From NCBI GenBank assembly GCA_022448315.1, contig JAKVCA010000017.1, forward strand, positions 26,220-90,219: a DNA stretch of 64,000 nt. The letters run 5' to 3'. Made by a program: the position numbers and the translations under genes. The notes below the pieces were generated by a model. That model was not told where the DNA came from. It ran no database searches and saw nothing but the letters and a program-made list of their open reading frames with translations. Origin of the DNA: Pirellulaceae bacterium (GTDB lineage: Bacteria; Planctomycetota; Planctomycetia; Pirellulales; Pirellulaceae). Positions 35,530 through 45,872 of this stretch are shown piece after piece; the stretch's first letter is position 1; every line of letters begins with the position of its first letter.

Positions 35530-37422
35530 GTGGCGTCAACTTTTAATGTTCGATTGCAGGCTCTGAGTTTCAGGCGCATTGTCCTGTCTGTTTCAATTCT
35601 CGGAGTCGGAATAGGGGTCTTGTGGCCATTCTCTCCAGCTTCGCTTGCCCAGAATGAGATCCCCCGAAATAAAGGGGGGCAGAAAATCGGAGTCGCTTCA
35701 CAGGAGGCACATTACCGTTCACCAATCGATATTGTTTTGCTCGAAGATCAGGGGCTCCTGGTGTCCGTGAACCAAACCTCGAGCACGCTTTCGCTACTAC
35801 GTGCTCGCGATGGTCAATTACTGGACGAGGTACAGTGTGGCGAGCACCCGTACGAGGCGATCGCGTGCCTCGACGGCCGCGGTATTCTCGTTTCGGGGGC
35901 GTACGCAGGAACGGTTGAGCTCTTTGCCGTCGTCGATGAAAAACTGGTCACCAAGGGCCAGGTCGTCACAGGGTATGAGCCTCGGGGGCTGGCCGCTCAC
36001 AAGAGTTTGCCCGAAGCCTATGTCGGACTTCATGCGACGGGTGAGGTATGCCGACTCGATCTGGTCTCGATGTCCATTGTCGATCGTTGGGAAACGGGAA
36101 AATGGCCCAATCACCTTGCTTTAACCGACGACGGAAAACGACTTGCGGTTGGGTGTAGTGGCGAAAGCATGATCCGCGTCCTCGAGACCGAGACGGGAGA
36201 GGAGCTTTATCGGGAACGCCTCAGCAGTGGGATCAACCTTGGGCAAATGGTGATCTCTCCCGAGGATGGACAGGTTTACTTTCCGTGGATGGTTTACCGC
36301 AACAATCCCATCACTGTTGGAAACATTCGGCAGGGCTGGGTGCTTGCGAGTCGCATTGGGCGGGTTCGAATGGATGGGCCGTCTTATCGTGAGGCCATTT
36401 CACTCGATGTGCCCGGGAAAGCGGTCGCGGATCCCTATGGAATTGTGATTTCTCCGAATCACCGCCGGCTAGTCACCTCTTCGTCCGGCACACATGAAGT
36501 TCTGATTTACCGACTACGGGACCTCCCCTTTGAAGGTTCTGGCGGACCGGGCGATCTCATCAACCGCTCTCTGCTGGGAGACGAAGATCGGTTTCGGCGT
36601 CTCGAGGTTGGTGGGCGTCCCATGGGTATGGCGATTGCCACGGACAACGAAACCGTCTACGTCGCCAACTTCCTTCGTGATTCGATTCAAGTCGTCAATA
36701 TTGAGCAGGGCAAACTCGTGCGTGAGTACCCGCTCGGTGAACCGACCGAAGTCTCTCTGACACGCCGTGGGATGGAAGTGTTCTACGATGCTCGTCGAAG
36801 TCTTGATCAGTGGTACAGCTGTCATAGTTGCCATCAAGACGGAGGGGGGAATTCGAAAACAATGGACACCTTCAATGACGGAACCGAATTGACCAATAAG
36901 ACTGTCTTGCCCCTGCATGGAGTACATGAGACCAGTCCTTGGACGTGGCATGGCTGGCAACAGGACTTGAGGGATTCTATCCGACGTTCTTTCACGTCGA
37001 CCATGCAAGGCAATCGGGCACCTGAAGAGGATGTGGAAGCCGTGCTGTCTTTTATGTCTTCTCTCGAAATTCCTCCCAATCCATTTCTCACTGATGAGGG
37101 AGAGCGGACACCGGCAGCCAAGCGAGGGGAAAAGATTTTCCACGGGAAAAAGGCGGGGTGTGCCGAGTGTCACTATGGAGACCGGTGGACGGACGGTGAG
37201 GTGCACGAGTTGGGATTGGGAAGAGAGAATGATCCCTATCAAGGTTTCAATACGCCATCGCTTGTCGGCGTCTATCGAAAGGTCCGTTGGATGCATGATG
37301 GTCGGGCAAAGTCCCTCGAGAATTTGCTCACCGGGCCACACTCGCCAGACAAGGTCGCGGGGAACGACCGATTAAACGAGCAGGAACTCGAGGATCTGAT
37401 CGCTTTTCTGAAGTCGCTCTAG
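35530..37422 (+). CDS. Exported beta-propeller / di-heme cytochrome c fusion
   Basis: 630 residues from GTG 35530 (AAGGA about 12 bases upstream); GTG 35440 would give 660 residues but buries the signal. The signal peptide region is RRIVLSVSILGVGIGVLWPFSPASLAQ. Residues up to about 430 are YncE-like propeller repeats (DQGLLVSVNQTSSTLSLLRA, then NHLALTDDGKRLAVGC, then ETVYVANFLRDSIQVVNIEQ). The rest is a cytochrome c part with two heme sites, CHSCH and CAECH, and a Met/Trp-rich MauG/cytochrome-peroxidase-like context (MHDGRAKSLENLLTGPH). Likely a periplasmic electron-transfer or peroxidase-type protein. Confidence 0.85.
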   Translation: MASTFNVRLQALSFRRIVLSVSILGVGIGVLWPFSPASLAQNEIPRNKGGQKIGVASQEAHYRSPIDIVLLEDQGLLVSVNQTSSTLSLLRARDGQLLDEVQCGEHPYEAIACLDGRGILVSGAYAGTVELFAVVDEKLVTKGQVVTGYEPRGLAAHKSLPEAYVGLHATGEVCRLDLVSMSIVDRWETGKWPNHLALTDDGKRLAVGCSGESMIRVLETETGEELYRERLSSGINLGQMVISPEDGQVYFPWMVYRNNPITVGNIRQGWVLASRIGRVRMDGPSYREAISLDVPGKAVADPYGIVISPNHRRLVTSSSGTHEVLIYRLRDLPFEGSGGPGDLINRSLLGDEDRFRRLEVGGRPMGMAIATDNETVYVANFLRDSIQVVNIEQGKLVREYPLGEPTEVSLTRRGMEVFYDARRSLDQWYSCHSCHQDGGGNSKTMDTFNDGTELTNKTVLPLHGVHETSPWTWHGWQQDLRDSIRRSFTSTMQGNRAPEEDVEAVLSFMSSLEIPPNPFLTDEGERTPAAKRGEKIFHGKKAGCAECHYGDRWTDGEVHELGLGRENDPYQGFNTPSLVGVYRKVRWMHDGRAKSLENLLTGPHSPDKVAGNDRLNEQELEDLIAFLKSL

Positions 37423-37508
37423 CCGAAGAGAGGTTGATTTGGGTTCGGCATCGTTGACATCAGATAAAATCGTCGCGATGCGAGGTCCGCGTTGCCAACA
37501 CTTCGAAG

Positions 37509-38429
37509 TCAGTTGGCCCTTCTTTCGCTCTGCCATCGAAAGAATCCGATTTGTTCCAAGGCTGCCTTGAGCTCCTGTTTTTTTGCCGATGTCAAATTTC
37601 GTGCGGGTGGACGACAAATGCCGCAGTCGACTCCAATCAATGACATCGCGTACTTCGCGGCCGGTAGAAAGTCGAATCGGGCGAGGCAGCGAACCATCTC
37701 GACACTGGTTAGCTGCAAACGCCGGGCCGTTGAGAAATCCTGACGGTTGAACGCCTCAAGCAAATCGAGGTAGAGCGGAGTTGCAAAATTGTAGGTGCTC
37801 CCGACGGCTCCGCGTATCCCCAACGGCAGAACGGTGAGTAGGATTTCATCCATTCCAAACAGAATGTTGTATTGATCCCCCGCCTGTTCCAAGCATTCTT
37901 GCAGACTCATGAGGTCGTCGGTGGTGGCTTTCAAGCCAGCAAGGGTTGGAAGTTCATCAGCCGCCCGTTTCAAAAGTTCGGGCATAGGGAGATGGACCCC
38001 CGTCATGCTTGGAATATCGTAAAAGTAGAATGGGCATGAGGGAGCGTTATTGGCAATCGGCTGCAGGAAGTGGATCAGATCATCGAGTGAGCCAGGGCGA
38101 AAGTAATTTGGAGCAAAGGCTGAGATGGCGTCTGCTCCCTGTTCCTCGGCAAATTTAGCGATCGTGATTGCGTCATGTTGGCAATTGTGGCCGACGTGAC
38201 CAATCACCTTCAGCGGTAAATCGCCCGTCGCTTCGCACCAAGCTTGTATCAGCAAGCAGCGTTCATGCGTGGTCATCGATGTGGCTTCACCCGTCGTGCC
38301 ACCCACAAAGGCACCGGAAACTCCGGTTTTGGTAAGGTGTTCGGCCTGTACTCGGACCTGTTCGAGCCATAAACTCCCATCACTCTTGAAGGGTGTATGA
38401 GGTGCCGCAATAAATCCTTGGAGCATCAT
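37509..38429 (-). CDS. DapA-family aldolase, N-acetylneuraminate lyase-like
   Basis: 306 residues. A (beta/alpha)8 aldolase with GFIAAPHTPF, the GGTTGEATSMTTHER loop (GTTGE), FYFYDIPSMTGVHLP (the catalytic Tyr in the YxIPxxTGV form typical of N-acetylneuraminate lyases) and the Schiff-base lysine in AGLKATTDDL. Dihydrodipicolinate synthases would have YN.P instead, so a sialic-acid-lyase-like or related 2-keto-acid aldolase role is preferred. Cytosolic. It converges with the cytochrome fusion gene. Confidence 0.88.
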   Translation of the reverse strand: MMLQGFIAAPHTPFKSDGSLWLEQVRVQAEHLTKTGVSGAFVGGTTGEATSMTTHERCLLIQAWCEATGDLPLKVIGHVGHNCQHDAITIAKFAEEQGADAISAFAPNYFRPGSLDDLIHFLQPIANNAPSCPFYFYDIPSMTGVHLPMPELLKRAADELPTLAGLKATTDDLMSLQECLEQAGDQYNILFGMDEILLTVLPLGIRGAVGSTYNFATPLYLDLLEAFNRQDFSTARRLQLTSVEMVRCLARFDFLPAAKYAMSLIGVDCGICRPPARNLTSAKKQELKAALEQIGFFRWQSERRAN

Positions 38430-38665
38430 TTCAGTCTCTTCGGGGAAAATAGTGGGGTTGCAGGATCAATAAAAAACGTGCTCCAAGAGCCTGCTGACAC
38501 TTGCGTTTGCTTGGGAGGCTGAAATGAGCAAGATGGGATTGCATGGTTCCCGGTGAGCAATTGCAAATCGTCGCGCGATGAAAGATAGTGGATGCGGAAA
38601 AGTAATTGCAGTGCGAAAAACTAACGAACCGATTCGACGAATTAATCTCTTGATGAGAAACCAAT

Positions 38666-39541
38666 ATGACCGAAGACCTCAGTCAAAAACACTCCCCGTT
38701 TGGCGCCTTGTTTCAATCGCCCGAGACGTCCGAAGATTGGGACGCGTATCGATTGACGGACGAACAAGTCGCCACATTTCACGAAACCGGTTACTTGACG
38801 GGAATCCAGATCTTGACGGAGCTCCAGATTGACTTGCTGAAATCCGAGTTGGCGGAATTGATGCAACCCGATCACGAGGGGCGCGACCGATGGCACGAGT
38901 ATCATTCCAACGAGTCCACGGATCCCAGTCGAGTTCTGTTTCATGCCCTTGGCGCGTGGCGATTCAGGAAGGGGTTTCATGATCTCCTGTGGCATCCTGC
39001 TTTTTTGATGGCCGCGAGTCAATTGCTAGGGGGAAGTGTTCGATTCTGGCACGATCAATTGTTCTGCAAACCCGCTCGACATGGAGGAGTGGTTGCCTGG
39101 CATCAGGACTACTCGTATTGGACAAGAACTCAGCCGATGGCGCATTTGACCTGTTGGATTGGTTTGGATCACAGCGATCGCGAAAATGGCTGTGTGCATT
39201 ACGTGCCGGGTAGTCATCGGTGGGACCTTTTGCCAATCACAGGCCTGGCAGGGGACATGGATTCGATCCGGGACGTTCTCGACGATGAGCAATGGGAACA
39301 ATTTCAGAATCCGGTACCTGCGATCCTCGAGCCCGGGCAAGCGGTTTTTCATCACCCGTTGACGATCCATGGCTCCTATGAGAACACCACGGATCGTCCA
39401 CGACGCGCGGTAGTGTTGAATACCGTTAGAGACGGAGTGCAATCCAATAGTCCTGAGCCACTGTTAAGTGGAGTGCCACCAATTGCTCCTGGTACGGACC
39501 TGGGGGGCGTTTTTTTTCCACTGCTGTTTGAGGCTTCTTGA
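38666..39541 (+). CDS. Phytanoyl-CoA dioxygenase (PhyH) family protein
   Basis: 291 residues. The Fe(II)/2-oxoglutarate site is complete: WHQDYSYW gives His and Asp, and [20 protein letters not shown] gives the distal His and the 2-oxoglutarate-binding Arg. The N-terminal [15 protein letters not shown] is typical of PhyH. It would hydroxylate a small organic substrate that cannot be named. It is divergent from the aldolase gene and may share a promoter region of 236 bases with it. Confidence 0.92.
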   Translation: MTEDLSQKHSPFGALFQSPETSEDWDAYRLTDEQVATFHETGYLTGIQILTELQIDLLKSELAELMQPDHEGRDRWHEYHSNESTDPSRVLFHALGAWRFRKGFHDLLWHPAFLMAASQLLGGSVRFWHDQLFCKPARHGGVVAWHQDYSYWTRTQPMAHLTCWIGLDHSDRENGCVHYVPGSHRWDLLPITGLAGDMDSIRDVLDDEQWEQFQNPVPAILEPGQAVFHHPLTIHGSYENTTDRPRRAVVLNTVRDGVQSNSPEPLLSGVPPIAPGTDLGGVFFPLLFEAS

Positions 39542-39621
39542 ATGGCGAATCTCATGTCGCCAGCATCTGAGGGTTGACGGCAAGTATTCATCCGTCTTTC
39601 GACACTCGGCCTATCCGCAAG

Positions 39622-42009
39622 CTAGGCAAGGCCAATCCAGCGTCTCCAGCCCCATTCCACGGTGAGGAGTGTCACGGCGATCAGCAGGATGGGCCACTGA
39701 TGCCAGAGCGGTTTCCTGTAGACATTTTTCTCGGGGAGTGTCTCAGTCCTGAGTCGGTCTTCAATAGAAGCGAGTTCCGTGGGAGGGATCAACGTTCCGT
39801 CATTTGCCTCCGCGAAGGTCTCCCACCGTCCTTTTTCCAAAACGAGTTCCCGGTATTCGTCGCCTGTAGGCTCCCAAGTCCAGCCCAAGGTTCGTTCTTC
39901 GATCAACTCCCCATTGCGGTCGGTGGCGGTACAGACAACCTCATAGAAGCCTTCTCCCTGAAGCGGTACCAGTGCCCGGTATTGTCCCTGGGTGAGTGTC
40001 CACTTGGCCGCCTCGGTCGTCTGAGTTCCGTCCGGGTAAGTCACTGAGAGTTCGACCGATGCGGAGTCGTCAGGAAGGTACTCGAGGTTCTGGACATTCA
40101 ATAGGATCTCTCGAGATGGAATGGGGTCTTGGACAAAACGAGATTCGGCAGAGAGGCGTGTTGGTAGATCGGCCACAAGCCAACGCAAGAGTTGTCGCCA
40201 TGACTGTCCGAAATCATCAGGCGGCGCGTCAGGCATCGGAGAGTTTTTCTTAAGGAGCGGGTTGTCTGCGGGCGTCTGCAACTTCCACCGAAAGAGATCC
40301 CCGATCATCAGTGCGGCCGCGCGACCTCGACCATAGGTATGCGTCGCAAGACCGGGGAGTTGTTCAAGTTCCGATGTGTTTAATGTACCGATTAGGAGTG
40401 CACCAGGTTTGACTCGGGGGACTCGATTGATGCTTTGGAAATCGGGCATCGACGCACGTGCGACCGTTTCTTCATCCTGCGTATCCCTCAAACGCGTCCA
40501 CGATTGAAGCCAGCCTTCCCGAGTCAGCCCAAGGCGAAACCCTGTCGAATCCGTGACCACCTCTGTCTGCGGATAAACGGGCAGAATGTCCGACAATGAA
40601 GAACGGTCGAAACCACCAAGATCGAAACCCTGAGGACCGCCGAGCATCAGCAGGCCACCCCCTCGGCGATCGACAAACAACTTGATGAGGTCAAGTTGGT
40701 TTTGAGTGAAGAACTTGGCGTCCACATCATCCAAGATGATCGCGCTGTAGGTGAACAGCTCTTCGGCGACTTTAGGAAATCCGTCCATCAATTCATCTTC
40801 GGTCTCGGTTCCCAGTCGGACCAACACAGGCTCGTCGTATTCCGCAGTCTCTTCGGGGGTGGTTGCATTGAATCCGTCAAATAATGGATTCCGCGAGCCC
40901 GTCGAGCGATCAAGAAAGGCAAAACGAGGTTCTTTCTCTGCGAGACGAAGTAAGCCAACGACGTTGATCTCTGGATCTTCCTGGGCAGCGCGACGGAGGA
41001 ATTTGAACTCCCAGTTGGGTCGGCCAGCGACGTACAGAATGCGAAACGGTCCGCCTTCTCTGGGCACCATAAGACGTTGGTGATTGTTTAGTAGCGTGGC
41101 CTCTTTCGTTGGAGATTGAGTTGTGATTTCGCCGCCAGCGATTTCATCCTCTAACCTTGCGATCACCCGATAACGATTCAAAAGTCCTGCAAAATTCGGG
41201 ACTTCCAAGGTGACTTCTGCCGTCGTTTTTGCCGGAAGCGTGGTCCGCTGTTGGACGAGTTCTGTCTCATTCTGATCCAGCAAGGCAACCACCACCGTTC
41301 GACCTCCGAGTCCGACGTGGCTTATTTTTGCGGTCACCAGAAGTGGAGTTGTTTCGAAATTGGTGGGGTTCGCGCGAACTTCTTCCAAAGATAGGTCCAA
41401 GGGGGAATGGTGATCGCCGAAGATGACTGGAAAGACCGGGATGTCAGAGGACGATGAATTCAGGGTATCTGAGGCTTCTGAGTCCGTGGCGAGGCCATCC
41501 GTGACCACAACGATACCGGCCACCGAACGATCCTTGAATCTCTCCGCAAGTTGCAGAGTCTGAGTGAAAAGAGGACTTCGGGTGTCGGTCCCCTGCCCCG
41601 CCTTTTCTCGATCAACCATTTTCAGTTGTTCGCCCAGTCCAAAGTACTGAACGTTGTAGCCGTCCTCGAGTTGGTTCAGCCAAGCTTGGTCTCCGGACAA
41701 TGCGGATTGAATGGCCTGCCGCCTGGGGGAAGATTTTTGTTCGTCGTTAAGATCCAGACTTCGACTCTGATCAACCGCCACAAGAAGCAGGTTTTCGCCC
41801 GGTTTAGGTTCGATGACCTGTTTCGTGGGATTGAGCAGGCATGCGAGGAGCAACGTGACCGCGAGTGCCTTGATTGAGGCCAAAGCATATCGCCGCCACC
41901 CCTCGGTCGTCGTCCAGATCACTGAAGCCAGAAGAGTCAAACTGAAAACGACACCGAGAACCACCGCCATCCCCGACCAATTCCATTCCCATTGTACTTC
42001 AGGTGTCAT
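39622..42009 (-). CDS. VWA / glutamine-amidotransferase-like membrane protein
   Basis: 795 residues. Two N-terminal membrane helices (about 13-33 and 42-60) precede a von Willebrand A domain with the MIDAS DQSRSLD and VVVTDGLATD. Further on are a class I amidotransferase-like fold (RILYVAGRPNWEFKFLRRA, then LIKLFVDRRGGGLLMLGGP) without a clear catalytic triad, a beta domain and a last membrane helix (WPILLIAVTLLTVEWGWRRW). This architecture is common in planctomycetes beside giant coiled-coil proteins and MoxR-type operons. The ATG overlaps the TGA of the upstream gene by four bases, so they are co-translated. Confidence 0.85.
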   Translation of the reverse strand: MTPEVQWEWNWSGMAVVLGVVFSLTLLASVIWTTTEGWRRYALASIKALAVTLLLACLLNPTKQVIEPKPGENLLLVAVDQSRSLDLNDEQKSSPRRQAIQSALSGDQAWLNQLEDGYNVQYFGLGEQLKMVDREKAGQGTDTRSPLFTQTLQLAERFKDRSVAGIVVVTDGLATDSEASDTLNSSSSDIPVFPVIFGDHHSPLDLSLEEVRANPTNFETTPLLVTAKISHVGLGGRTVVVALLDQNETELVQQRTTLPAKTTAEVTLEVPNFAGLLNRYRVIARLEDEIAGGEITTQSPTKEATLLNNHQRLMVPREGGPFRILYVAGRPNWEFKFLRRAAQEDPEINVVGLLRLAEKEPRFAFLDRSTGSRNPLFDGFNATTPEETAEYDEPVLVRLGTETEDELMDGFPKVAEELFTYSAIILDDVDAKFFTQNQLDLIKLFVDRRGGGLLMLGGPQGFDLGGFDRSSLSDILPVYPQTEVVTDSTGFRLGLTREGWLQSWTRLRDTQDEETVARASMPDFQSINRVPRVKPGALLIGTLNTSELEQLPGLATHTYGRGRAAALMIGDLFRWKLQTPADNPLLKKNSPMPDAPPDDFGQSWRQLLRWLVADLPTRLSAESRFVQDPIPSREILLNVQNLEYLPDDSASVELSVTYPDGTQTTEAAKWTLTQGQYRALVPLQGEGFYEVVCTATDRNGELIEERTLGWTWEPTGDEYRELVLEKGRWETFAEANDGTLIPPTELASIEDRLRTETLPEKNVYRKPLWHQWPILLIAVTLLTVEWGWRRWIGLA

Positions 42010-45000
42010 TTTTCACCGGCTCCCAGTCGTTGGAAATACTCTCGCACTTCTTCGGCAAACTCGGAAGGAACCGGATCTTTATCGAGTCGAATGGATTCGT
42101 CTGTTCCCTCAAGACGAATTCGCTCCGCTGAGATGCGTCTCGCAAGATTGCTGAGAGGTTTGACGATGAGCTCATCGATTTCCTCAGGGTCAGGATTTTT
42201 TGAGTGCCTTTGGAAGTCGCGCCGCAGGGCCTCAGCTCGCTGACGGATTCTCGTGGCCTCCTCTGCCAAAGGGCCCGCAGGGACCAGATTTTCCAATTCG
42301 CGAAATCGATCCATCCAACCACGATAACTGTCGGTGACTAACGGATTCCCTCCCGCAGCAGAATACTCGGACCATTGGTCCAGAAGAGACTCTGCGGACG
42401 ATGCGTTTGCGTCACCTCTCATTGGATCTCCACCGGGACTCGAGTTGGTCGGTGGGGTTCTCGAAGCTGACTCGCCCATGGGATTCTGTCCCTGCGGATT
42501 CTGTCCCTGAGATTTCTGTCCCTGAGATTCCTGTCCCTGAGATTCCTGTCCCTGAGATTCCTGTTGATTGGGGTTTTCGTTCGCGATTTCTTCCGGATCA
42601 CGTTCTTCCGGATCACGTTCTTCCGGATCGCGATCTCCGTTGTTGCCCTCTGGTTCCGATGGGGTATCTCGAGGATTGGCCTCTGCCGCCAATTCGCGCA
42701 CGGTCGCCTCCGCCACCCGGAGTCTTGAGAGATCGTCGATTCCTGCAAGCTGGCTGGATCGTTCGACCGCTTGTTGGAGCGTCTCTAACCTCTCCGAGAG
42801 TGCCTCTTCGATCGGTACTGATCGTTCTGGAAGACCATTCTCGATCCAACGTCGGGACTCGTCTGCAAGCAGATCCACTTGCTGCTGCTTGGCTTCTCGA
42901 AATGCTTCATACAATTCATCTGAAAGCAAGGGTTCAGAATCCTCGGAAGCTTCTACCATTTCACGGAGGTCTTCCAGAGCTTGATCGAGTTGCTCTTCCC
43001 GGTCTTGCATTTCATCCAACAAGGGTGTCGTACGATCTCTTTCTCGAAGGTCGCCTGACTCGTCATCAAAGAACGTCTGCAACTGCTCTTCAACATCCTG
43101 TTGGCTTTGGCTGAGTCTTTGCAGTTGTTCATTGAGTTGGCGAAGTCCTTCCTGAAATGACTCTCCTGTCCGTTGTTGAAAATCTTCCTTTAATTCATCG
43201 AGGGCCTGCTCGGCTCGACGTCCCTCGGCAAGCGCTTGTTCCACATTTTCTTCGGACAACGCTTGAGCCGTTTGCTGAGCAGATTCGCGTGCCTGTTCGA
43301 GTTGTTGACGATCTTCGCGATTTCCGTCTGGGTCGTTGGTCAGGTCTTCTTCGAGTTGCTCAGTATCCCTGAGCAGCTGCTCCTGTTCCTCCCGGAGCCT
43401 CTCAAGACGACGCTGTAATTCTTCTGCTTGATCTTCATCCTCTACGGCTTCGAGTGCTGCCTGAAGTTGCCGGATCTGTTCATTCAGATCCTCTTGTCGT
43501 TGGGCAAGGTCAGTCAGGCGATTGAGTCGGTCCCGCTCCTGCTGCTGTTGGGGTGAAGTCAGATCCTGAGCTTGCGACTCTTGTTCGTAGCGATTGCGAT
43601 CGTTGTCCAGTTGGAGTTGCTGCAATTGTTGCTGACGAGGAGAACCCGCTTGCCGATTGGAAGAGGGAGAGCTTTGCTGACCCTGCTGACCCTGTTGTTG
43701 TTGCACGTCGAATTCGTTACCGACCAATCGCGTCAATTCCTGCAGAATGACCTGTTGCGCTACCGTTGCGTCCTGCAGTGGTGCAGCCCGATTTTCTTTG
43801 GAGGCAGACAGGATTTGTTCCGTTGCAGTCAACATGGCCTGTTCAAGCTTTAAACGACGTTCCGGAGGGAGATCGGCTTCTGGAATCTCCTCAAGTTTCG
43901 GTCTGGCCTCTTCGATGATCGCCAATTGCTCGTCGAGGACCAGTTCCACATCGCTTTGCCAATTTTCAGAGTTGATTCCCCGTCTGAGAAGATTCCACGT
44001 TGCAAGCAGGATTTGTTTTTGTCGCTCGATCAGGTCTTGAGCCTCCTGCTCGTTCGGTTCTCCGGGGCTTTGTTCCGACTGCGGTGATGGCTGATTCGGA
44101 TTATCCGGTTGATCAGACTGGCGGAAAATCTGTTCAAAATCCCGCACTTCAGCGACCAGCAGATCGCCCAATGTGCGACGAATCTGATTGCCCTCGATCA
44201 AATCTTCGGCCCAAAGAAACATCTGCATGAGGTCGCCCGGTTGTGCGTCGAGGCTCTCCATGGCAATCTGCTCGCGGATTTCCGCTTCAAGGGTGCGAGG
44301 TGAGGCCTCCTCAGACGAGGACGCGGCTTTTCGAAGCATCCGTTCGATGGGAGGTTTTCCGGCGAGTTGAAAAGTCAAACCCAAATTAATGACCCCAAAG
44401 TCGTCGGTGGCCGTGCCGAGTACATCGACTTCTTCGATGGGACTTACTTGAGGGTCGAAGCCTGGAGCAAGCCAACGCACCTCTGATGGCTGGTTCGGCA
44501 GCGCGGTCAACTTCAAAGAGGTCGGACTGGCGGGCTGTCTGCCGGTGACCGATTCAAATCGAAGTTGCCATCGCTCTGACTCTCTCAATGGGACTGTCAT
44601 CTCGTACCGATTCTCTTCATCGGTTGGCTTCATGACGTATTCGCCCGAGGGCCCTTGCCAGATTGCAGACCTCAACGGCTGATTGAACTTCGCCGACATG
44701 CGAAGCTCCGTGCCCTCAACCGCTTGAAGCCGCCTGGGGTCCAGCAAAGCTTTGGTCGTTAACCCTGTGAATTCGGGATAATCCAACTTGATGCTGAGCT
44801 CTTGAAGTTCTGGGAGTTCATACACTGCCACTTGGAACGAGGGTGTCGAGTTTTCGGCAGTCTCAATTCGATACTGGAGATCTTGACGAACACTCGGGAT
44901 TTGCCCCGAGTAGATCGGGTCGGCGAGGCTCTGCTCCAATCGATACCGGCTGAAGTTTCCGTCAGCGTCTTCGGATACCAGATGGAGAGCTTCGGTGACC

Positions 45001-45671
45001 GCGACAGGGAGTTTCACCGTGACCAGGAGTGATTGGCCCTTCTCAATCTCCGTATTGCCTGGAATGACTTGCCATGATTCGGGAGAACTCTCCAAGGACG
45101 CGAGTGTCTTCGTTTCCGAATCTGCCTGTAGAGGTAAGGAGCCGAAAGGCGCACGGGAAATCGCGACCGAAACAACGACGATCAATCCGAATGAAATTAC
45201 AGAAGCTAATCGCGAAGCCAAAAGCGTCGGGCTCGAGACAATGTGTTTCCAGTTCTGAGGTTGGCACTTGGATAGTAATTCCCTTTCCAGTTCCCCGAGA
45301 AGAAAATGGCTTTTGGATTTCGTGTGTGCGGTTTGCGATTGCGTCAAGGCAAAGAGACGTGAGTCAATCTCTGGAAAATGACTTTCAATCACCTTCGCAA
45401 CCGCCATGTCTGTTTCGAAACGCTTGCTGCACCAGATACGAATCAACATGCTTGTTGCGGTAGCCAACGAGATGGAGGCGAGTAAGATCAATCCCAAACT
45501 CGTGGGGGAGAGTGGGAAGGAAAGCGAATCGGCAATGAGCCACATCACGTACGCTTGAAACGCCCAGACTGACGCCGTCCAAGTTGCGGCTGATCGAGAG
45601 CGGAGACGGCATCTCGCCCGATGCAGATTTTGGGCAAGCAGATTTGTGGTCGAATGGGTGTCTTCAGTCAT
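42006..45671 (-). CDS. Giant DUF4175-like coiled-coil membrane protein
   Basis: 1221 residues. N-terminal membrane helices (about 30-75 and 155-180) are followed by beta-sandwich-like domains (about 200-500), then a very long Gln/Glu/Arg-rich coiled coil (about 530-1000; QQQERDRLNRLTDLAQRQEDLNEQ and many LREE/LEEDL heptads). After that comes a region of short in-frame repeats, DPEER x3 and SQGQE/SQGQN x6, and a helical C-terminus. Planctomycete homologues lie next to VWA/BatA-like proteins, as here. It probably forms a large envelope assembly; the role is unknown. Confidence 0.85.
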   Translation of the reverse strand: MTEDTHSTTNLLAQNLHRARCRLRSRSAATWTASVWAFQAYVMWLIADSLSFPLSPTSLGLILLASISLATATSMLIRIWCSKRFETDMAVAKVIESHFPEIDSRLFALTQSQTAHTKSKSHFLLGELERELLSKCQPQNWKHIVSSPTLLASRLASVISFGLIVVVSVAISRAPFGSLPLQADSETKTLASLESSPESWQVIPGNTEIEKGQSLLVTVKLPVAVTEALHLVSEDADGNFSRYRLEQSLADPIYSGQIPSVRQDLQYRIETAENSTPSFQVAVYELPELQELSIKLDYPEFTGLTTKALLDPRRLQAVEGTELRMSAKFNQPLRSAIWQGPSGEYVMKPTDEENRYEMTVPLRESERWQLRFESVTGRQPASPTSLKLTALPNQPSEVRWLAPGFDPQVSPIEEVDVLGTATDDFGVINLGLTFQLAGKPPIERMLRKAASSSEEASPRTLEAEIREQIAMESLDAQPGDLMQMFLWAEDLIEGNQIRRTLGDLLVAEVRDFEQIFRQSDQPDNPNQPSPQSEQSPGEPNEQEAQDLIERQKQILLATWNLLRRGINSENWQSDVELVLDEQLAIIEEARPKLEEIPEADLPPERRLKLEQAMLTATEQILSASKENRAAPLQDATVAQQVILQELTRLVGNEFDVQQQQGQQGQQSSPSSNRQAGSPRQQQLQQLQLDNDRNRYEQESQAQDLTSPQQQQERDRLNRLTDLAQRQEDLNEQIRQLQAALEAVEDEDQAEELQRRLERLREEQEQLLRDTEQLEEDLTNDPDGNREDRQQLEQARESAQQTAQALSEENVEQALAEGRRAEQALDELKEDFQQRTGESFQEGLRQLNEQLQRLSQSQQDVEEQLQTFFDDESGDLRERDRTTPLLDEMQDREEQLDQALEDLREMVEASEDSEPLLSDELYEAFREAKQQQVDLLADESRRWIENGLPERSVPIEEALSERLETLQQAVERSSQLAGIDDLSRLRVAEATVRELAAEANPRDTPSEPEGNNGDRDPEERDPEERDPEEIANENPNQQESQGQESQGQESQGQKSQGQNPQGQNPMGESASRTPPTNSSPGGDPMRGDANASSAESLLDQWSEYSAAGGNPLVTDSYRGWMDRFRELENLVPAGPLAEEATRIRQRAEALRRDFQRHSKNPDPEEIDELIVKPLSNLARRISAERIRLEGTDESIRLDKDPVPSEFAEEVREYFQRLGAGEK
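42481..42565. repeat. 15-bp in-frame minisatellite (5.6 copies)
   Basis: The unit GATTCCTGTCCCTGA (with slight variants toward the left end) starts at 42481, 42496, 42511, 42526, 42541 and partially at 42556. On the minus strand it encodes the pentapeptide SQGQE/SQGQN in the giant coiled-coil protein. A unit multiple of three lets copy number change without frameshift. Confidence 0.95.
42588..42632. repeat. 15-bp in-frame minisatellite (3 copies)
   Basis: The unit TTCTTCCGGATCACG occurs at 42588, 42603 and 42618 (the last with one change). It encodes DPEER repeats in the same protein, only 22 bases from the other repeat array. Confidence 0.95.
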
Positions 45672-45872
45672 TCCGCGTCTCCTGAGTTCGCAGGTCCCTG
45701 TGTCGACCTGGGCTCATCCGGTGGCCGTCCACTTTTTCCTTCGAAAGCGTGGTCGTCGAAAGCGTGCAGCTTTGGATGACCTGATTGTCAAGCGAAACCT
45801 CGGGGGTTTCAAGCATCGAAAGCCGACCCGACCTGAATTCTTTTGGGAGACAATGGCCCAAACAGGGAGCCA

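Noticed and set aside
36514-37341. 275-codon minus-strand open frame opposite the propeller/cytochrome gene
   Set aside because: The plus-strand frame has heme motifs and propeller repeats; the antisense translation has no recognisable features.
42481-42632. Short direct repeats that could be mistaken for a CRISPR array
   Set aside because: Units are only 15 bp, contiguous without spacers, and encode pentapeptides in frame within a large gene.
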